This document shows positions 17,070-25,739 of a stretch of DNA of 64,000 nucleotides, piece after piece. Both the position numbers and the translations under genes were made by a program. Source of the DNA: Chlamydiota bacterium. Its GTDB lineage: Bacteria > Auribacterota > Tritonobacteria > UBA1439. Location of the stretch: the NCBI GenBank assembly GCA_012729785.1, contig JAAYCL010000011.1, forward strand, positions 1 through 64,000, given 5' to 3'. Below the pieces are notes generated by a model that ran no database searches, was not told the DNA's origin, and was given only the letters and a program-made list of their open reading frames with translations. Numbering within the stretch: position 1 is the stretch's first letter; each line of letters opens with the position of its first letter.

Positions 17070-17399
17070 TCACGGCCCGCAGGGCTGCGGCGTGATCAAG
17101 CCGTCCATGTACACGCGCGCGCCGAATTCGCCGCCGAGCCGGGGAGAGGTCCAGGTCCACTGCAGGTGCCAGTAACGGCCCCGGCGCCCGGGAGCTTCAT
17201 CCACGCAGAGCCGCGCCCAGCTCAGGTGCTGGGCCGAAAGATCCACGCCTCCCGCGCGCGCCCACTCCTCGGCGAGCCGTATCGCCTCCCGGAGGGGAAG
17301 CGGCGGCACGGCGGGGGCATCGGTGGCGGCGGCGGCGCGCGCGAGGACCAGGGCGAGGAGAAGCGCCACGGCCCCCGACGAGCGTCCCGCCCCCCTCAC
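17070..17399 (-). CDS. Small secreted protein coupled to upstream gene
   Basis: 109 aa. GTG start at 17399 overlaps the TGA of the upstream gene (GTGA), indicating translational coupling. A signal peptide (SSGAVALLLALVLARAAA) is followed by a short domain with REAIRLAEEWARAGGVDLS and WARLCVDEAPGRRG, ending in QWTWTSPRLGGEFGARVYM. This pattern resembles peptidase-propeptide (PepSY)-like or other small periplasmic folds, but I do not assign a family. It is probably a partner of the 253-aa protein encoded just upstream. Confidence 0.65.
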   Translation of the reverse strand: MRGAGRSSGAVALLLALVLARAAAATDAPAVPPLPLREAIRLAEEWARAGGVDLSAQHLSWARLCVDEAPGRRGRYWHLQWTWTSPRLGGEFGARVYMDGLITPQPCGP

Positions 17400-18157
17400 C
17401 AGACCGTCCACGCGATCTCGTCCCCCTCGCCGCGGAATACGTCGAGTCGCCCGACGGGGGCCACCCAGTACGGGACGCCGCCGATCAACCGCTGCTCGAC
17501 GGTGAACTCCACACGGACAGGATCGTACTTGTTCGAATGCTCCCGCAACTCTTTCGCCCGGGCCTCCGGGAGGATAAACGTCACCCTGCGCGCGGCGAGA
17601 TCCGCGGAACTCCCGCCGACGTGCCGTTCCCCTTTGAGCGTCCCGGGCGGGAGCAGCTCGATCGCATAGACCCCCATCACCGGCCGTATCTCTCCGAGCT
17701 TGACCCGGTGGAAGACGATCCGCTGCCCGCGGAAACGCGCGGGATCCGCCTCGAGCGCCCTGAGCGTGACGGCGCCGGAGGGCGCCGCGGGAGAGGCGGC
17801 CGGCCGCGGATGGGACGGGGTGGGAGTGTCGGCGGCGGCTTCCGGGGGGGCGGTGCGCCGCGGGGCGGCAATGTTCACGGCCGGCCCGAACCCGGCGAGC
17901 TCCTCCCGCGACAGGCCGGGACAGCCGGCCGCGTCGCCGTGGTACTCGATCTCGTCCCGGACGATCTCGAACTCGACCCCGTACGACTCGACCAGGACCG
18001 CGCGCTCGTCCTCCCGGACGATCCGGCAGGGCATGATCGATCCGTTCTTGAATTTCACGACGGAGCCGGCGGGAGCGGGGCGGTCCTGGGCGGCGGCCGA
18101 TGCGGCCCAGGCGAACAGCAGGGCTGCGGCGATCGAAACGGTTGCGGCATTCATCAT
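17396..18157 (-). CDS. Secreted protein of unknown function
   Basis: 253 aa. Signal peptide ending near Ala23 (MNAATVSIAAALLFAWAASA). Residues 30-70 (GSVVKFKNGSIMPCRIVRED then VEFEIVRDEIEYH) look like a small SH3-like or LSM-like beta barrel common in periplasmic proteins. A Pro/Ala-rich linker leads to a second domain (about 135-253). No known family. It ends in a GTGA overlap with the 109-aa gene and lies 33 bp after a further small secreted gene, so the three may form one transcript. Confidence 0.65.
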   Translation of the reverse strand: MMNAATVSIAAALLFAWAASAAAQDRPAPAGSVVKFKNGSIMPCRIVREDERAVLVESYGVEFEIVRDEIEYHGDAAGCPGLSREELAGFGPAVNIAAPRRTAPPEAAADTPTPSHPRPAASPAAPSGAVTLRALEADPARFRGQRIVFHRVKLGEIRPVMGVYAIELLPPGTLKGERHVGGSSADLAARRVTFILPEARAKELREHSNKYDPVRVEFTVEQRLIGGVPYWVAPVGRLDVFRGEGDEIAWTVW

Positions 18158-18190
18158 CTCTCTCCCCCCCTCCGTCTTGCGCGCCCCGCG

Positions 18191-18493
18191 CTAGAACCAG
18201 CTGCGGCGCTCCACGGGCCTCCCGTACTGGTCGGATCCGACCCCGGGGCCGTAGGCGTCCGGCTTCACGCGCAGCGTCGGATCCGGCAGACTGGGAGCGC
18301 CCGCGGGGGAATGTTTCGGCGCCCAGAAGAAGGGGCGCCCGGTCGCATCGGAGTCCAGGCCCGGGCCGTAGGCGTTCCTCCTCGCGGGCGGAAGCATCCC
18401 GTCGCTCGACACCCCGAACTCGTACCGGTCCCCATCCCCCGCGCGCGCGGCGGGGGCCGCCGCCAGCAACGCCAGCGCCAGGCACCATCTCAT
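18191..18493 (-). CDS. Small secreted protein with YGPGxxSDxxGRP repeats
   Basis: 100 aa. Signal peptide MRWCLALALLAAAPAARA, then two copies of AYGPGxxSDxxGRP: NAYGPGLDSDATGRPFFW and DAYGPGVGSDQYGRPVERR. This motif recurs in small exported proteins of several bacterial groups, without known function. GGGAGGGGGAC precedes the ATG at 18493. It is the first of three co-oriented small exported genes. Confidence 0.7.
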   Translation of the reverse strand: MRWCLALALLAAAPAARAGDGDRYEFGVSSDGMLPPARRNAYGPGLDSDATGRPFFWAPKHSPAGAPSLPDPTLRVKPDAYGPGVGSDQYGRPVERRSWF

Positions 18494-18531
18494 GTCCCCC
18501 TCCCGGCGGAGACCCCGCCCTCGGCGCCGTT

Positions 18532-20211
18532 TCACAGCTTCCCCGAACGCATGATGCCGAATATGAGCCGCAGGCCGAGCAGCCCCGTCAGGACGAACCC
18601 CGCGAGGCCGAGGAGCGGCAGCCCGAACAGGTGCGGGCCCCGATCGCTCAGGATCACGACCGAGGATCCGACGATGAGCGCCGCCACCACCAGGCCGAAC
18701 GCGATCCTGTTGCTCGACCGGTCCATCTCCATGATGAAGGTGTCGAGGCCGCGGTGCTCGAACTCGAGCTTGAGCTTGCCCCGCGTGGCCTTGCGGACTA
18801 TGAGCTGGAGATCCCCCGGGAGCTCCCGCAGGAGGTGGAGGAGGTCGCCCGCCATATACTCGACCCGCTCCTTCACGCGCCCGGGGCTGAAACGCGAGAG
18901 CGCGTACCGGCGCGCGTAGTCGCGGGCGGCGGCGACCATGTCGAACTCCGGATCGAGCCGCCGTCCCACGTTCTCCATCGCGACAACCGCCTTCCCCAAC
19001 AAAACGCAATCCGGCGGCACGCGGATCCGGTAGCGGCCCGCGATGTAGATCGTTTCGTTCAACACCTGCCCGAGGTTGATATCCTTCAGGGGACGGCCCG
19101 CGTAGCTCTCGATCATGTAGGCGAGATCGGACCTGAACGCGTCCTCGTCGATCTCCTCGTCGAGCAGGCGGAGGCGCAGGAGGTGGCGCGCCGCCCGGGA
19201 GGCGTCCCACTCCGACACCGCCAGCACCACCTGCGCGAGCTCCTCCAGGAGATCCCCGTCCAGCCGCCCCGCCATCCCGAAGTCCACGAGCGCGAGCCGG
19301 CCGTCGGGGAGGACCGAGAAGTTTCCCGGGTGCGGGTCGGCGTGGAAGAACCGGTCCTCGAAGACCTGCTTGAGGAACGCCCGCGCGCCCTTCAGGGCGA
19401 TCTCCTTATGGTCGATGCCGAGGGCGTCGAGACGCGCCGAGTCGTCCACCCGCACGCCCTCGACATCCTCCATGACGAGGACGCGCGGGGTCGTGAGGCG
19501 CCAATGCACCTCGGGGACGACGATATCCGGCTCCCCGGCGAAGTTGTGGCGGAACCGCGCGGCGTTCCTCCCCTCCGTGACGAAGTCGAGCTCCCGGCCG
19601 ATCGTCTTGCGGAAGAACCTCACGAGATCCACCGGCGCGAAGGCGCGGCTCTCGGGCAGGTAGCGCTCGAGACCGTGGGCGAGCAGCTGGAGGATATTCA
19701 GGTCGACGGCCACCTGGCGCTGGATCCCCGGCCGCTGCACCTTGACCACCACCCGCTCCCCGGAAAGAAGGGTCGCCCGGTGGACCTGTGCGATCGAGGC
19801 GGCGGCCATCGGCGCGGACTCGAACTCCCCGAACAGCTCCTCCGGCGGTCGGTGGAGCTCGGCGATGACGGTCTCGCGGACCTCGGCGAACGGAAAGGCG
19901 GGCGCGTGGTCCTGGAGGCGCGTCAGCTCCGCGACGACCTCGGGGGGGACGAGATCCGAGCGGTTGCTCAAAAGCTGGCCGAACTTGATGAAGGTGGGCC
20001 CGAGCTCCTCGAAGGAGAGGCGGAGGCGCGCGCCGAAGGTGAGCGGGCGGTCCTCCTCGTCGCGTCCGAGCGCGCGGTTCAGGAATGGGACGTGCTCCCC
20101 GAGCCGGAGCGCGTAGACCACGTGGCCGAAGCCGTGCCGGAAGAGGACCGCCATCACCTGCCGCAGGCGGACCAGCTCGCCGCGACGCCTGATGAGGGCA
20201 TAGTATCGCAC
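18532..20211 (-). CDS. ubiB: UbiB/AarF (ABC1) atypical kinase family protein
   Basis: 559 aa, GTG start with GGGAGGCGG upstream. Hallmarks in order: KFGQ (76-79), the Ala-rich loop AAASIAQVH (136-144) that replaces the P-loop, the invariant Lys157 in VVVKVQRPG, the catalytic FHADPHPGN and the metal motif LVDFGMAG. Two C-terminal membrane helices (about 500-555) anchor it in the inner membrane. UbiB-type proteins are ATPases that support quinone/isoprenoid lipid metabolism. The phasin-like gene directly upstream is a commonly seen neighbour. No other quinone biosynthesis gene is in the window. Confidence 0.93.
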   Translation of the reverse strand: MRYYALIRRRGELVRLRQVMAVLFRHGFGHVVYALRLGEHVPFLNRALGRDEEDRPLTFGARLRLSFEELGPTFIKFGQLLSNRSDLVPPEVVAELTRLQDHAPAFPFAEVRETVIAELHRPPEELFGEFESAPMAAASIAQVHRATLLSGERVVVKVQRPGIQRQVAVDLNILQLLAHGLERYLPESRAFAPVDLVRFFRKTIGRELDFVTEGRNAARFRHNFAGEPDIVVPEVHWRLTTPRVLVMEDVEGVRVDDSARLDALGIDHKEIALKGARAFLKQVFEDRFFHADPHPGNFSVLPDGRLALVDFGMAGRLDGDLLEELAQVVLAVSEWDASRAARHLLRLRLLDEEIDEDAFRSDLAYMIESYAGRPLKDINLGQVLNETIYIAGRYRIRVPPDCVLLGKAVVAMENVGRRLDPEFDMVAAARDYARRYALSRFSPGRVKERVEYMAGDLLHLLRELPGDLQLIVRKATRGKLKLEFEHRGLDTFIMEMDRSSNRIAFGLVVAALIVGSSVVILSDRGPHLFGLPLLGLAGFVLTGLLGLRLIFGIMRSGKL

Positions 20212-20247
20212 AACCGCCTCCCGGGCCTCGAAATCCCCTGCGGGGGG

Positions 20248-20550
20248 CTATCGTTTCGCCCTGGATTTCCTCTCAAGGGCGCGCAGGCGTTTCTCGAGTT
20301 CCTCCAGCCGGTCGGTGGTCGCCAGGTGCATCTTGTCGAGCATCGCCGCGACGGCGCGCTCGATTCCTTCCTCGAGCTCGCCGCGGCGCTCCCTGGCGGT
20401 GCGCCTGAACGACTGCATGACCTTCTCCGCCTCGGCGCGGCTCATCTCGCCGCGCTTCTCGAGATCGGCGACGGCGCGGGCGAGCGTCTCCCGGGTAAAC
20501 TCCGCCGCGCCCATCCCGATGAGCAGCGCCTTCCTGCACAGATCCTTCAT
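20248..20550 (-). CDS. Phasin-family/PHA-regulator-like coiled-coil protein
   Basis: 100 aa, mostly helical and charged. Residues 1-30 (MKDLCRKALLIGMGAAEFT) and the C-terminal coiled coil (TTDRLEELEKRLRALE) match the small phasin-like proteins that are frequently encoded next to AarF/UbiB. AAAGGAGG precedes the ATG at 20550. It lies 36 bp upstream of ubiB and is probably co-transcribed. A structural or lipid-associated helper role is inferred; no polyhydroxyalkanoate genes are near. Confidence 0.75.
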   Translation of the reverse strand: MKDLCRKALLIGMGAAEFTRETLARAVADLEKRGEMSRAEAEKVMQSFRRTARERRGELEEGIERAVAAMLDKMHLATTDRLEELEKRLRALERKSRAKR

Positions 20551-20688
20551 CGCCGGCCTCCTTTCCTCCCGAGCACCAGCATACCCCGTTTTGACGCGCC
20601 CGGCAATCGCGGAGTGCGCGGAGTGCGCGGGCGAAACCGACCGGCGGCGGCCCGCGCGAGGCGGCGGCGGATCGCGGGCGGGGACGGG

Positions 20689-21159
20689 TCAGGCGTCCCG
20701 GCCGAGAAGCCGATCCGCGGAGCAAGGGCATTCGGGCGAAAGGAGGACCCAGCAGGAGAGCGCCAGGAAGACGACGTCGCGGACGAGCAGATCCAGCGCC
20801 GCGCCCGGCCCGGTGCGGGCGAAGGAGAAGCAGCCGCAATCGAAGTCGAGGCCGCGCGCGAGGTTGAAGGCGAGCGCGCAGATGAACACGAGCAGGCTCA
20901 AAGAGACGGCGAGCGCCGCGCCGCGGCGCAGCAGCCCCGCCAGGAGGAGCGCCCCCGCGGCGAGCTCCACACCGGGCAGGACGATCGCTGTGAGGTTGAT
21001 CGCCCAGGGGGGGAGGATCTTGTAGCCGTAGACGATCCGGCTGAACGAGACCGGATCCGCGAGCTTGTGGAGGCTCGCATAGACGAAGAGGCCGCCGAGG
21101 AACAGCCGGGCGAGGAGCAGTCCCGCCGCCCGCACCCAACGCGCCGCGCGCGGACTCAT
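20689..21159 (-). CDS. MauE/DoxX-like membrane protein
   Basis: 156 aa with four predicted membrane helices (LLLARLFLGGLFVYASLHKL, AIVLPGVELAAGALLLAG, SLSLLVFICALAF, VVFLALSCWVLLS). The motif LDFDCGCFSFAR holds the CxC pair typical of MauE, which helps disulphide formation in methylamine dehydrogenase; related proteins act in general periplasmic thiol chemistry. Its ATG overlaps the stop of the rhodanese gene (ATGA). The coupling with a rhodanese suggests sulphur or disulphide handling in the envelope. Confidence 0.85.
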   Translation of the reverse strand: MSPRAARWVRAAGLLLARLFLGGLFVYASLHKLADPVSFSRIVYGYKILPPWAINLTAIVLPGVELAAGALLLAGLLRRGAALAVSLSLLVFICALAFNLARGLDFDCGCFSFARTGPGAALDLLVRDVVFLALSCWVLLSPECPCSADRLLGRDA

Positions 21160-21674
21160 GGGGCCCCCTCCGCGGCCGTCGCCCTGCCCGCCGCGCGCCA
21201 CTCCCTGAGGCCGCCCGCGAAGACGCGCACGGCGTCGACCCCCGCCTCGCGCAGCCGGCGGGCGACGAGGTGCGCCTCGTCGCAGTCGATCCCCGCGCAG
21301 TAGACCACCGTCGATTCGGCCTCCCCGCAGAGCAGGAGGGCCTCCTCGATCCTCTCGTCCGCCTCGTCCTCCGGGAAGGAGGCCGCGCCGGGGATATGCC
21401 CCGCGGCGTACTCCTCCGCGGGGCGGGCGTCGAGGAAGAGGGCGCCCTCGTCGAGGAGGCGCGCCGCCTCGGCCAACCCGATCTCCACGTTGCCGTAGGT
21501 CGGCGCGTGCACGCCGCCGGCGGAGCGGACGCCGTACGGCTTCGTCCAGTCCCCCAGGAGCGGGATGCCGCGGGGGGAGACGGCGTTGCTCAGGAGCCCC
21601 GCGAGCGCACCCGCGGCCAAAACCAGCGCGAGTTCCCGCGCGGCGCGCGGGGGATCGTGGTGTCGGGCTCTCAT
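21156..21674 (-). CDS. Membrane-anchored rhodanese-domain protein
   Basis: 172 aa. One N-terminal hydrophobic helix (LALVLAAGALAGLLSNAV) then a rhodanese domain (about 65-165) with DARPAEEYAAGHIPGA and the active-site loop VVYCAGIDCDEA, whose first Cys is the likely persulphide carrier. It overlaps the MauE-like gene by 4 bp. Together they may move sulphane sulphur or reducing equivalents on the periplasmic side. The ribosome site is weak; an ATG 15-18 nt further upstream is possible. Confidence 0.85.
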   Translation of the reverse strand: MRARHHDPPRAARELALVLAAGALAGLLSNAVSPRGIPLLGDWTKPYGVRSAGGVHAPTYGNVEIGLAEAARLLDEGALFLDARPAEEYAAGHIPGAASFPEDEADERIEEALLLCGEAESTVVYCAGIDCDEAHLVARRLREAGVDAVRVFAGGLREWRAAGRATAAEGAP

Positions 21675-21935
21675 AGTCTCTGCGGCCATCATAGCGGAGT
21701 CGCCGCCGCCGAAACAAGCATTTCCGCGGATTTTCGCGCCGCCTTTCCCGGCCGGCGCGCGCCGTCGGATTTGCACCGCCGCGCCGACGCCGGTTCCGCG
21801 CCGTTCGCCGCCTCCGGGAACGATCCCCGCGCCGGCCCGCCGCCTCGCCGATGTCGCCGTCCTCCGCGACGGGGCGCAGGCGGCCCCCAAGCGGGGGGAG
21901 GGAGGTTTTTTCTGTTTCCGCCCGGGCGCCCGGTG

Positions 21936-21941
21936 TATACT
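21936..21941 (+). promoter_or_regulatory. -10 box TATACT for tolB
   Basis: TATACT 16 nt upstream of the chosen ATG at 21958. It overlaps the position of the alternative ATG at 21943, which argues against that start. The -35 region is weak. Confidence 0.5.
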
Positions 21942-21957
21942 GATGCGCCGCGAAACA

Positions 21958-23259
21958 ATGAACGCATCCGCCCGCATCGCCGTCTCGGCGCTCGTCGCCG
22001 CCTGTCTGCTTCCCGCGTTCGCGGGGGCGCAGGTGGACATCACCATCACCAAGCAGTACGCCCGCAAGACCGTGATCGCCGTCCCCTCCTTCGCGCGCCA
22101 GGAGGGCGGCGACGAGAAGCTGTCCCGTTCGCTCGCCGAGATGCTCAAGTCCGATCTCGACGCCTCCGGGTATTTCGACACGGTGAAGAAGCAGCAGTTC
22201 GCGGACGAGACCGACCGGGAGGACCGCCAAAGGGGGAGGATCGACCTCCAGGAGTGGACGCGCCTCCGCGCGGAGATGGTCGTCAAGACCGAGGTCGCCG
22301 TCCGCGGCGCCGCCCTCTCCCTCACCTCCCGGCTCTACGCCGTCCGGGACGGAAAGAACCTCTTCTCGCAGGCGTACCGCGGGGAGCTGTCGGCCTCCGC
22401 GCAGCTCATCCACCGGCTCGCCAACGACATCATCAAGGCGGTCACCGGCGAGACGGGCCTCTGCGGGACGCAGATCGCCTTCGTCTCCGACGCCAGCGGC
22501 ATGAAGCAGATCTGCCTGATGGAGTACGGGAGCGCCGCCTACCGCCAGGTCACGAGCGGCAAGAACATCTCGCTCTTCCCGTCGTGGACCCCCGACGCCG
22601 GAAGCCTCGTCTTCACCTCGTACGTCCGCGGCTTCCCCGAGCTGTTCCTGATGGACCTCGGATCGAGGAACGCGCGGGCGATCGCCTCGTTCCCGGGCCT
22701 CAACGCCTTCGGCGACGTGTCGCCGGACGGTCGCGAGATGCTGCTCACGCTCTCCAGGTCCGGGAACCCCGAGCTCTACCGGATGGAGCTGGCCTCGGGA
22801 ACGGTGACGCGCCTGACCCGCACGGCGTGGATAGAGTCGTCGCCCTGCTGGTCTCCGGACGGCCGGCAGATCGCCTTCGTCTCCGACCAGACCGGCTCGC
22901 CGCAGATCTACCTGATGGACGCCCGGGGAAAGACGCCGCCGAAGCGCCTGACATTCAAAGGCTCCTACAACACCGAGCCCGACTGGTCGCCGGACGGCGA
23001 ATCGATCGTCTACAGTTCCCGGCAGGGCGGCTTCGGCATCTGGCTGGTCAACCTGAAGACGCGCGAGGAGATCCCCCTGCCCCGCTCGGGCTCCAGCGAC
23101 GAGGCGCCCTCCTGGGCCCCCGACAGCCGGCACATCGTCTACTGCGTCCAGCGCGGCAGGAAGCGCGATCTGTTCATAATGGACGTCTACGACCGCGCGC
23201 CGACGCAGATCACCCGCGGTCCCGGCAACTTCTCCTCCCCCGCCTGGGCCCCCCGCTGA
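21958..23259 (+). CDS. tolB: TolB beta-propeller protein of the Tol-Pal system
   Basis: 433 aa with signal peptide (MNASARIAVSALVAACLLPA). Residues about 30-160 form the N-terminal TolB domain (KTVIAVPSFARQEGGDEKLS, RSLAEMLKSDLDASGYFD). Residues 170-433 are a six-bladed propeller of WSPDGxxI-type repeats (CWSPDGRQIAFVSDQTG, DWSPDGESIVYSS, SWAPDSRHIVYC). In Gram-negative bacteria TolB works with Pal and TolA in outer-membrane constriction during division. tolA, tolQ, tolR and pal are not in the window, so it stands apart from the usual cluster. It is the best marker here for an outer membrane. Confidence 0.93.
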   Translation: MNASARIAVSALVAACLLPAFAGAQVDITITKQYARKTVIAVPSFARQEGGDEKLSRSLAEMLKSDLDASGYFDTVKKQQFADETDREDRQRGRIDLQEWTRLRAEMVVKTEVAVRGAALSLTSRLYAVRDGKNLFSQAYRGELSASAQLIHRLANDIIKAVTGETGLCGTQIAFVSDASGMKQICLMEYGSAAYRQVTSGKNISLFPSWTPDAGSLVFTSYVRGFPELFLMDLGSRNARAIASFPGLNAFGDVSPDGREMLLTLSRSGNPELYRMELASGTVTRLTRTAWIESSPCWSPDGRQIAFVSDQTGSPQIYLMDARGKTPPKRLTFKGSYNTEPDWSPDGESIVYSSRQGGFGIWLVNLKTREEIPLPRSGSSDEAPSWAPDSRHIVYCVQRGRKRDLFIMDVYDRAPTQITRGPGNFSSPAWAPR

Positions 23260-23479
23260 CGCAGACGTCGTGCCCGACCCGCGCGCCTCGGACAGGGGGC
23301 GCCATCCTGCTCCCCCCGGCGCCGCGTTCCGCTCCGTTTCGTCACCGGGCGAATCTCCACGCGCCATCCTCCGCTGAAATATGCCGGCTGCAGGCGGGGA
23401 TGGCGCGGGCCGACCTGTCGTATAACTCCATGAACAGCCGCGGTGCGGCGACGGCCGGGCCAACAGGGAGGAGGGTGCG

Positions 23480-23824
23480 ATGAAAAAGGCGATCGTGGCG
23501 CTGATGATCCTCGCGGTGGCGGCGAGCCCCGCCCTCGCGAAAAAGCACGGAAAACCGCGGCACTCGCGAAAATCGAACGCGGCCCTCTGTTTCCCCTACG
23601 GCGACACCGCGGTGGCGGCGGCCACGGCCTTCAGCATCATCTTCGACAGCATCAAGGGCGTCGACAGGTACTACCCGGTGCCCGTGGCGCAACCGGTCTA
23701 CGTGCCGCAACCGGTGCCAGTCTCGGTCTGCCCGCCACAGCCGGTCTACTACCAGGCGTACCAGCCGGTCGCCTGCAACCTCCCCGCGGCGTACGCGCCC
23801 GTTCCGTACTATCCGGTCCGCTGA
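23480..23824 (+). CDS. Small secreted Pro/Tyr/Val-rich protein
   Basis: 114 aa. Signal peptide MKKAIVALMILAVAASPALA, a basic stretch (KKHGKPRHSRKS), a hydrophobic segment (TAVAAATAFSIIFDSIKG) and a PVYxPQPV-type repeat tail (QPVYVPQPVPVSVCPPQPVY). GGGAGGAGGGTGCG precedes the ATG; this leader and the first codons closely match those of the Gly/His-rich gene at 16823. Both have the same order of signal, basic region, helix and Tyr/Pro tail, so they are probably members of one family of envelope proteins. Confidence 0.75.
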   Translation: MKKAIVALMILAVAASPALAKKHGKPRHSRKSNAALCFPYGDTAVAAATAFSIIFDSIKGVDRYYPVPVAQPVYVPQPVPVSVCPPQPVYYQAYQPVACNLPAAYAPVPYYPVR

Positions 23825-23936
23825 CCGGAAGCCGCGGAGGGGTTCGGGGGAAACGCAGCGGATCCGGCGGGACGCCTCGTCCGGCGCCCCGCCCGGTCCG
23901 ATCGGCGGCTTCTCCCGAACCGGTTCCCGATCCTCC

Positions 23937-23965
23937 TTGAGGCGACGGCATCAGTATGCTACTAT
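23937..23965 (+). promoter_or_regulatory. Promoter of the topoisomerase VI operon
   Basis: TTGAGG at 23937-23942, 17-bp spacer, TACTAT at 23960-23965. Start site near 23972, giving a leader of about 30 nt to the ATG at 24003, with GGGGA 11 nt before the start codon. Confidence 0.6.
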
Positions 23966-24002
23966 GCCGAATCGTCGCAATTGGATCGGGGAACACGACA
24001 CA

Positions 24003-25739
24003 ATGTCGGCGAAGAAAGCCGCGAAAAAACCGGCCGCGAAAGCAGCCGCGGGCGGGGAAAACCCCCGGGGGACGCGCGCCGCCCAGGCGCGGGGCCGGCG
24101 CGGGGTAAAGACCCCGCACGAGCTCCGTGAGAACGGCATCGCCCTCCACCAGGAGGAGATCGCCTACCAGATGGCGCTCCGGCAGCGCGAGATCTCCGTC
24201 TCCGAGTTCTTCACGAAGAACCGGCACCTGCTCGGTTTCGACAATCCGAAGAAGGCGCTCCTCACCACGGTCAAGGAGGCGGTGGACAACAGCCTCGACG
24301 CGTGCGAGGAGGCCAAGATACTCCCCGAACTCACGGTGGAGGTGCGCCAGACCGGCGAGGACCGGTACCGCGTCGCGGTCGAGGACAACGGCCCCGGGAT
24401 CGTCAGGAGCCAGGTGCCGCGGATATTCGGCAAGCTCCTCTACGGCTCCAAGTTCCACGCCCTCAAGCAGGCCAGGGGCCAGCAGGGGATCGGCATCTCC
24501 GCCGCGGGGATGTACGGCCAGCTCACGACCGGCCAGTCGATTCGGATCATCTCCCGCATCGGCCCGCGGAAGCCCGCCCACTATTTCGAGATCCGCATCG
24601 ACACGGTGAAGAACGCCCCCGAGATCGTCCGGGACGAACCGGCGGAGTGGGCCCCCCCGCACGGCACGCGGGTCGAGATCGACCTCGAGGCCCGATACCA
24701 GCGGGGGCGGCAGTCCGTGGAGCAGTACCTCGAGCAGGTCTCACTCGCCAACCCGCACGTCCGCATCGTCTACCAGGGGCCCGAAGGGGAGAAGGCCGTG
24801 CTCGCCCGCGCGGCCACGCAGCTCCCGCGCGAACCCAAGCAGATCCGGCCGCACCCGTACGGGGTGGAGCTCGGGGTGCTGATGCAGATGCTCAAGACGA
24901 CGAAGGCCAGGCGCCTCCGCTCGTTCCTCATGCAGGACTTCTCCCGGGTCGGCGGGAAGGTCGCGCGGGAGATATGCGCGAAGGCCGGCCTCAACGAGAC
25001 GGCATGGCCCTCCCGCATCGCGCGCGAGGAGTCCGACAAGCTCTACGCCGCACTCAACGCCACGAAGATAATGAGCCCCCCCACCGACTGCCTCTCCCCG
25101 ATCGGGGAGGAGCTCATCCTGGCCGCCCTGAAGAAGGGGATCGCGGCGCACTTCTACACCGCCACCACCCGCCCCCCCGGCGTCTACCGCGGCAACCCGT
25201 TCCAGATCGAGGTCGGGCTCGCCTGGGGCGGCGCCGCGACCGCGGAGGACGACGAGGAGGGCGGGGACGCGGGGGGGCAGGAACAGCTCGCCAGCCTCGT
25301 CCGCTTCGCCAACCGCGTGCCGCTCCTCTACCAGCAGTCGGCCTGCGCCATCACGCGCGCGGTGATCGGGACCAACTGGCGCGCCTACGGCCTCGCGCAG
25401 GGACGCGGCGCCCTCCCCTCGGGGCCGCTCACCCTGATGGTGCACATGGTGTCGGTCTGGGTCCCGTTCACCTCCGAGAGCAAGGAGGCGATCGCCCACT
25501 ATCCGGAGGTCATGAAGGAGATACGTCTCGGCCTCCAGGAGGTGGGGAGGAAGCTCAAGGGGTTCCTCGGCCGGCGCGCCCGGATCGCCGACGCCGAGAA
25601 GAAGAAGGCGTATATCGAGAAGTACCTGCCGCACATCGGCATCGCGCTCCGGGAGATCCTGAAGCTCGACAAGGCGGAGGAGGCGAAGGTCGTGCGGATC
25701 CTGACGGAGATACTCGAGAAGTCGAGGTCGATCGAATGA
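24003..25739 (+). CDS. top6B: DNA topoisomerase VI subunit B
   Basis: 578 aa. After a Lys/Ala-rich tail (residues 1-36, with AKKAAKKPAAKAAAG) comes the GHKL ATPase fold: E92-AVDN-96 in KEAVDNSLDACEE, DNGPGI (128-133) and the glycine lid GQQGIGISAAGMYG (159-172). The transducer domain follows. Segments such as EFFTKNRHLLGFDNPKKA and KLLYGSKFHALKQ are diagnostic of TopoVIB. With subunit A it makes an ATP-driven type IIB topoisomerase that relaxes and decatenates DNA. This is typically archaeal; bacterial examples are scattered. The stop overlaps the start of top6A (ATGA). The basic tail is unusual and may bind DNA. Confidence 0.96.
   Translation: MSAKKAAKKPAAKAAAGGENPRGTRAAQARGRRGVKTPHELRENGIALHQEEIAYQMALRQREISVSEFFTKNRHLLGFDNPKKALLTTVKEAVDNSLDACEEAKILPELTVEVRQTGEDRYRVAVEDNGPGIVRSQVPRIFGKLLYGSKFHALKQARGQQGIGISAAGMYGQLTTGQSIRIISRIGPRKPAHYFEIRIDTVKNAPEIVRDEPAEWAPPHGTRVEIDLEARYQRGRQSVEQYLEQVSLANPHVRIVYQGPEGEKAVLARAATQLPREPKQIRPHPYGVELGVLMQMLKTTKARRLRSFLMQDFSRVGGKVAREICAKAGLNETAWPSRIAREESDKLYAALNATKIMSPPTDCLSPIGEELILAALKKGIAAHFYTATTRPPGVYRGNPFQIEVGLAWGGAATAEDDEEGGDAGGQEQLASLVRFANRVPLLYQQSACAITRAVIGTNWRAYGLAQGRGALPSGPLTLMVHMVSVWVPFTSESKEAIAHYPEVMKEIRLGLQEVGRKLKGFLGRRARIADAEKKKAYIEKYLPHIGIALREILKLDKAEEAKVVRILTEILEKSRSIE

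Noticed and set aside
20689-23463. Long minus-strand open frame opposite tolB
   Set aside because: It is a high-GC shadow of tolB; only the end (MauE-like) is coding.
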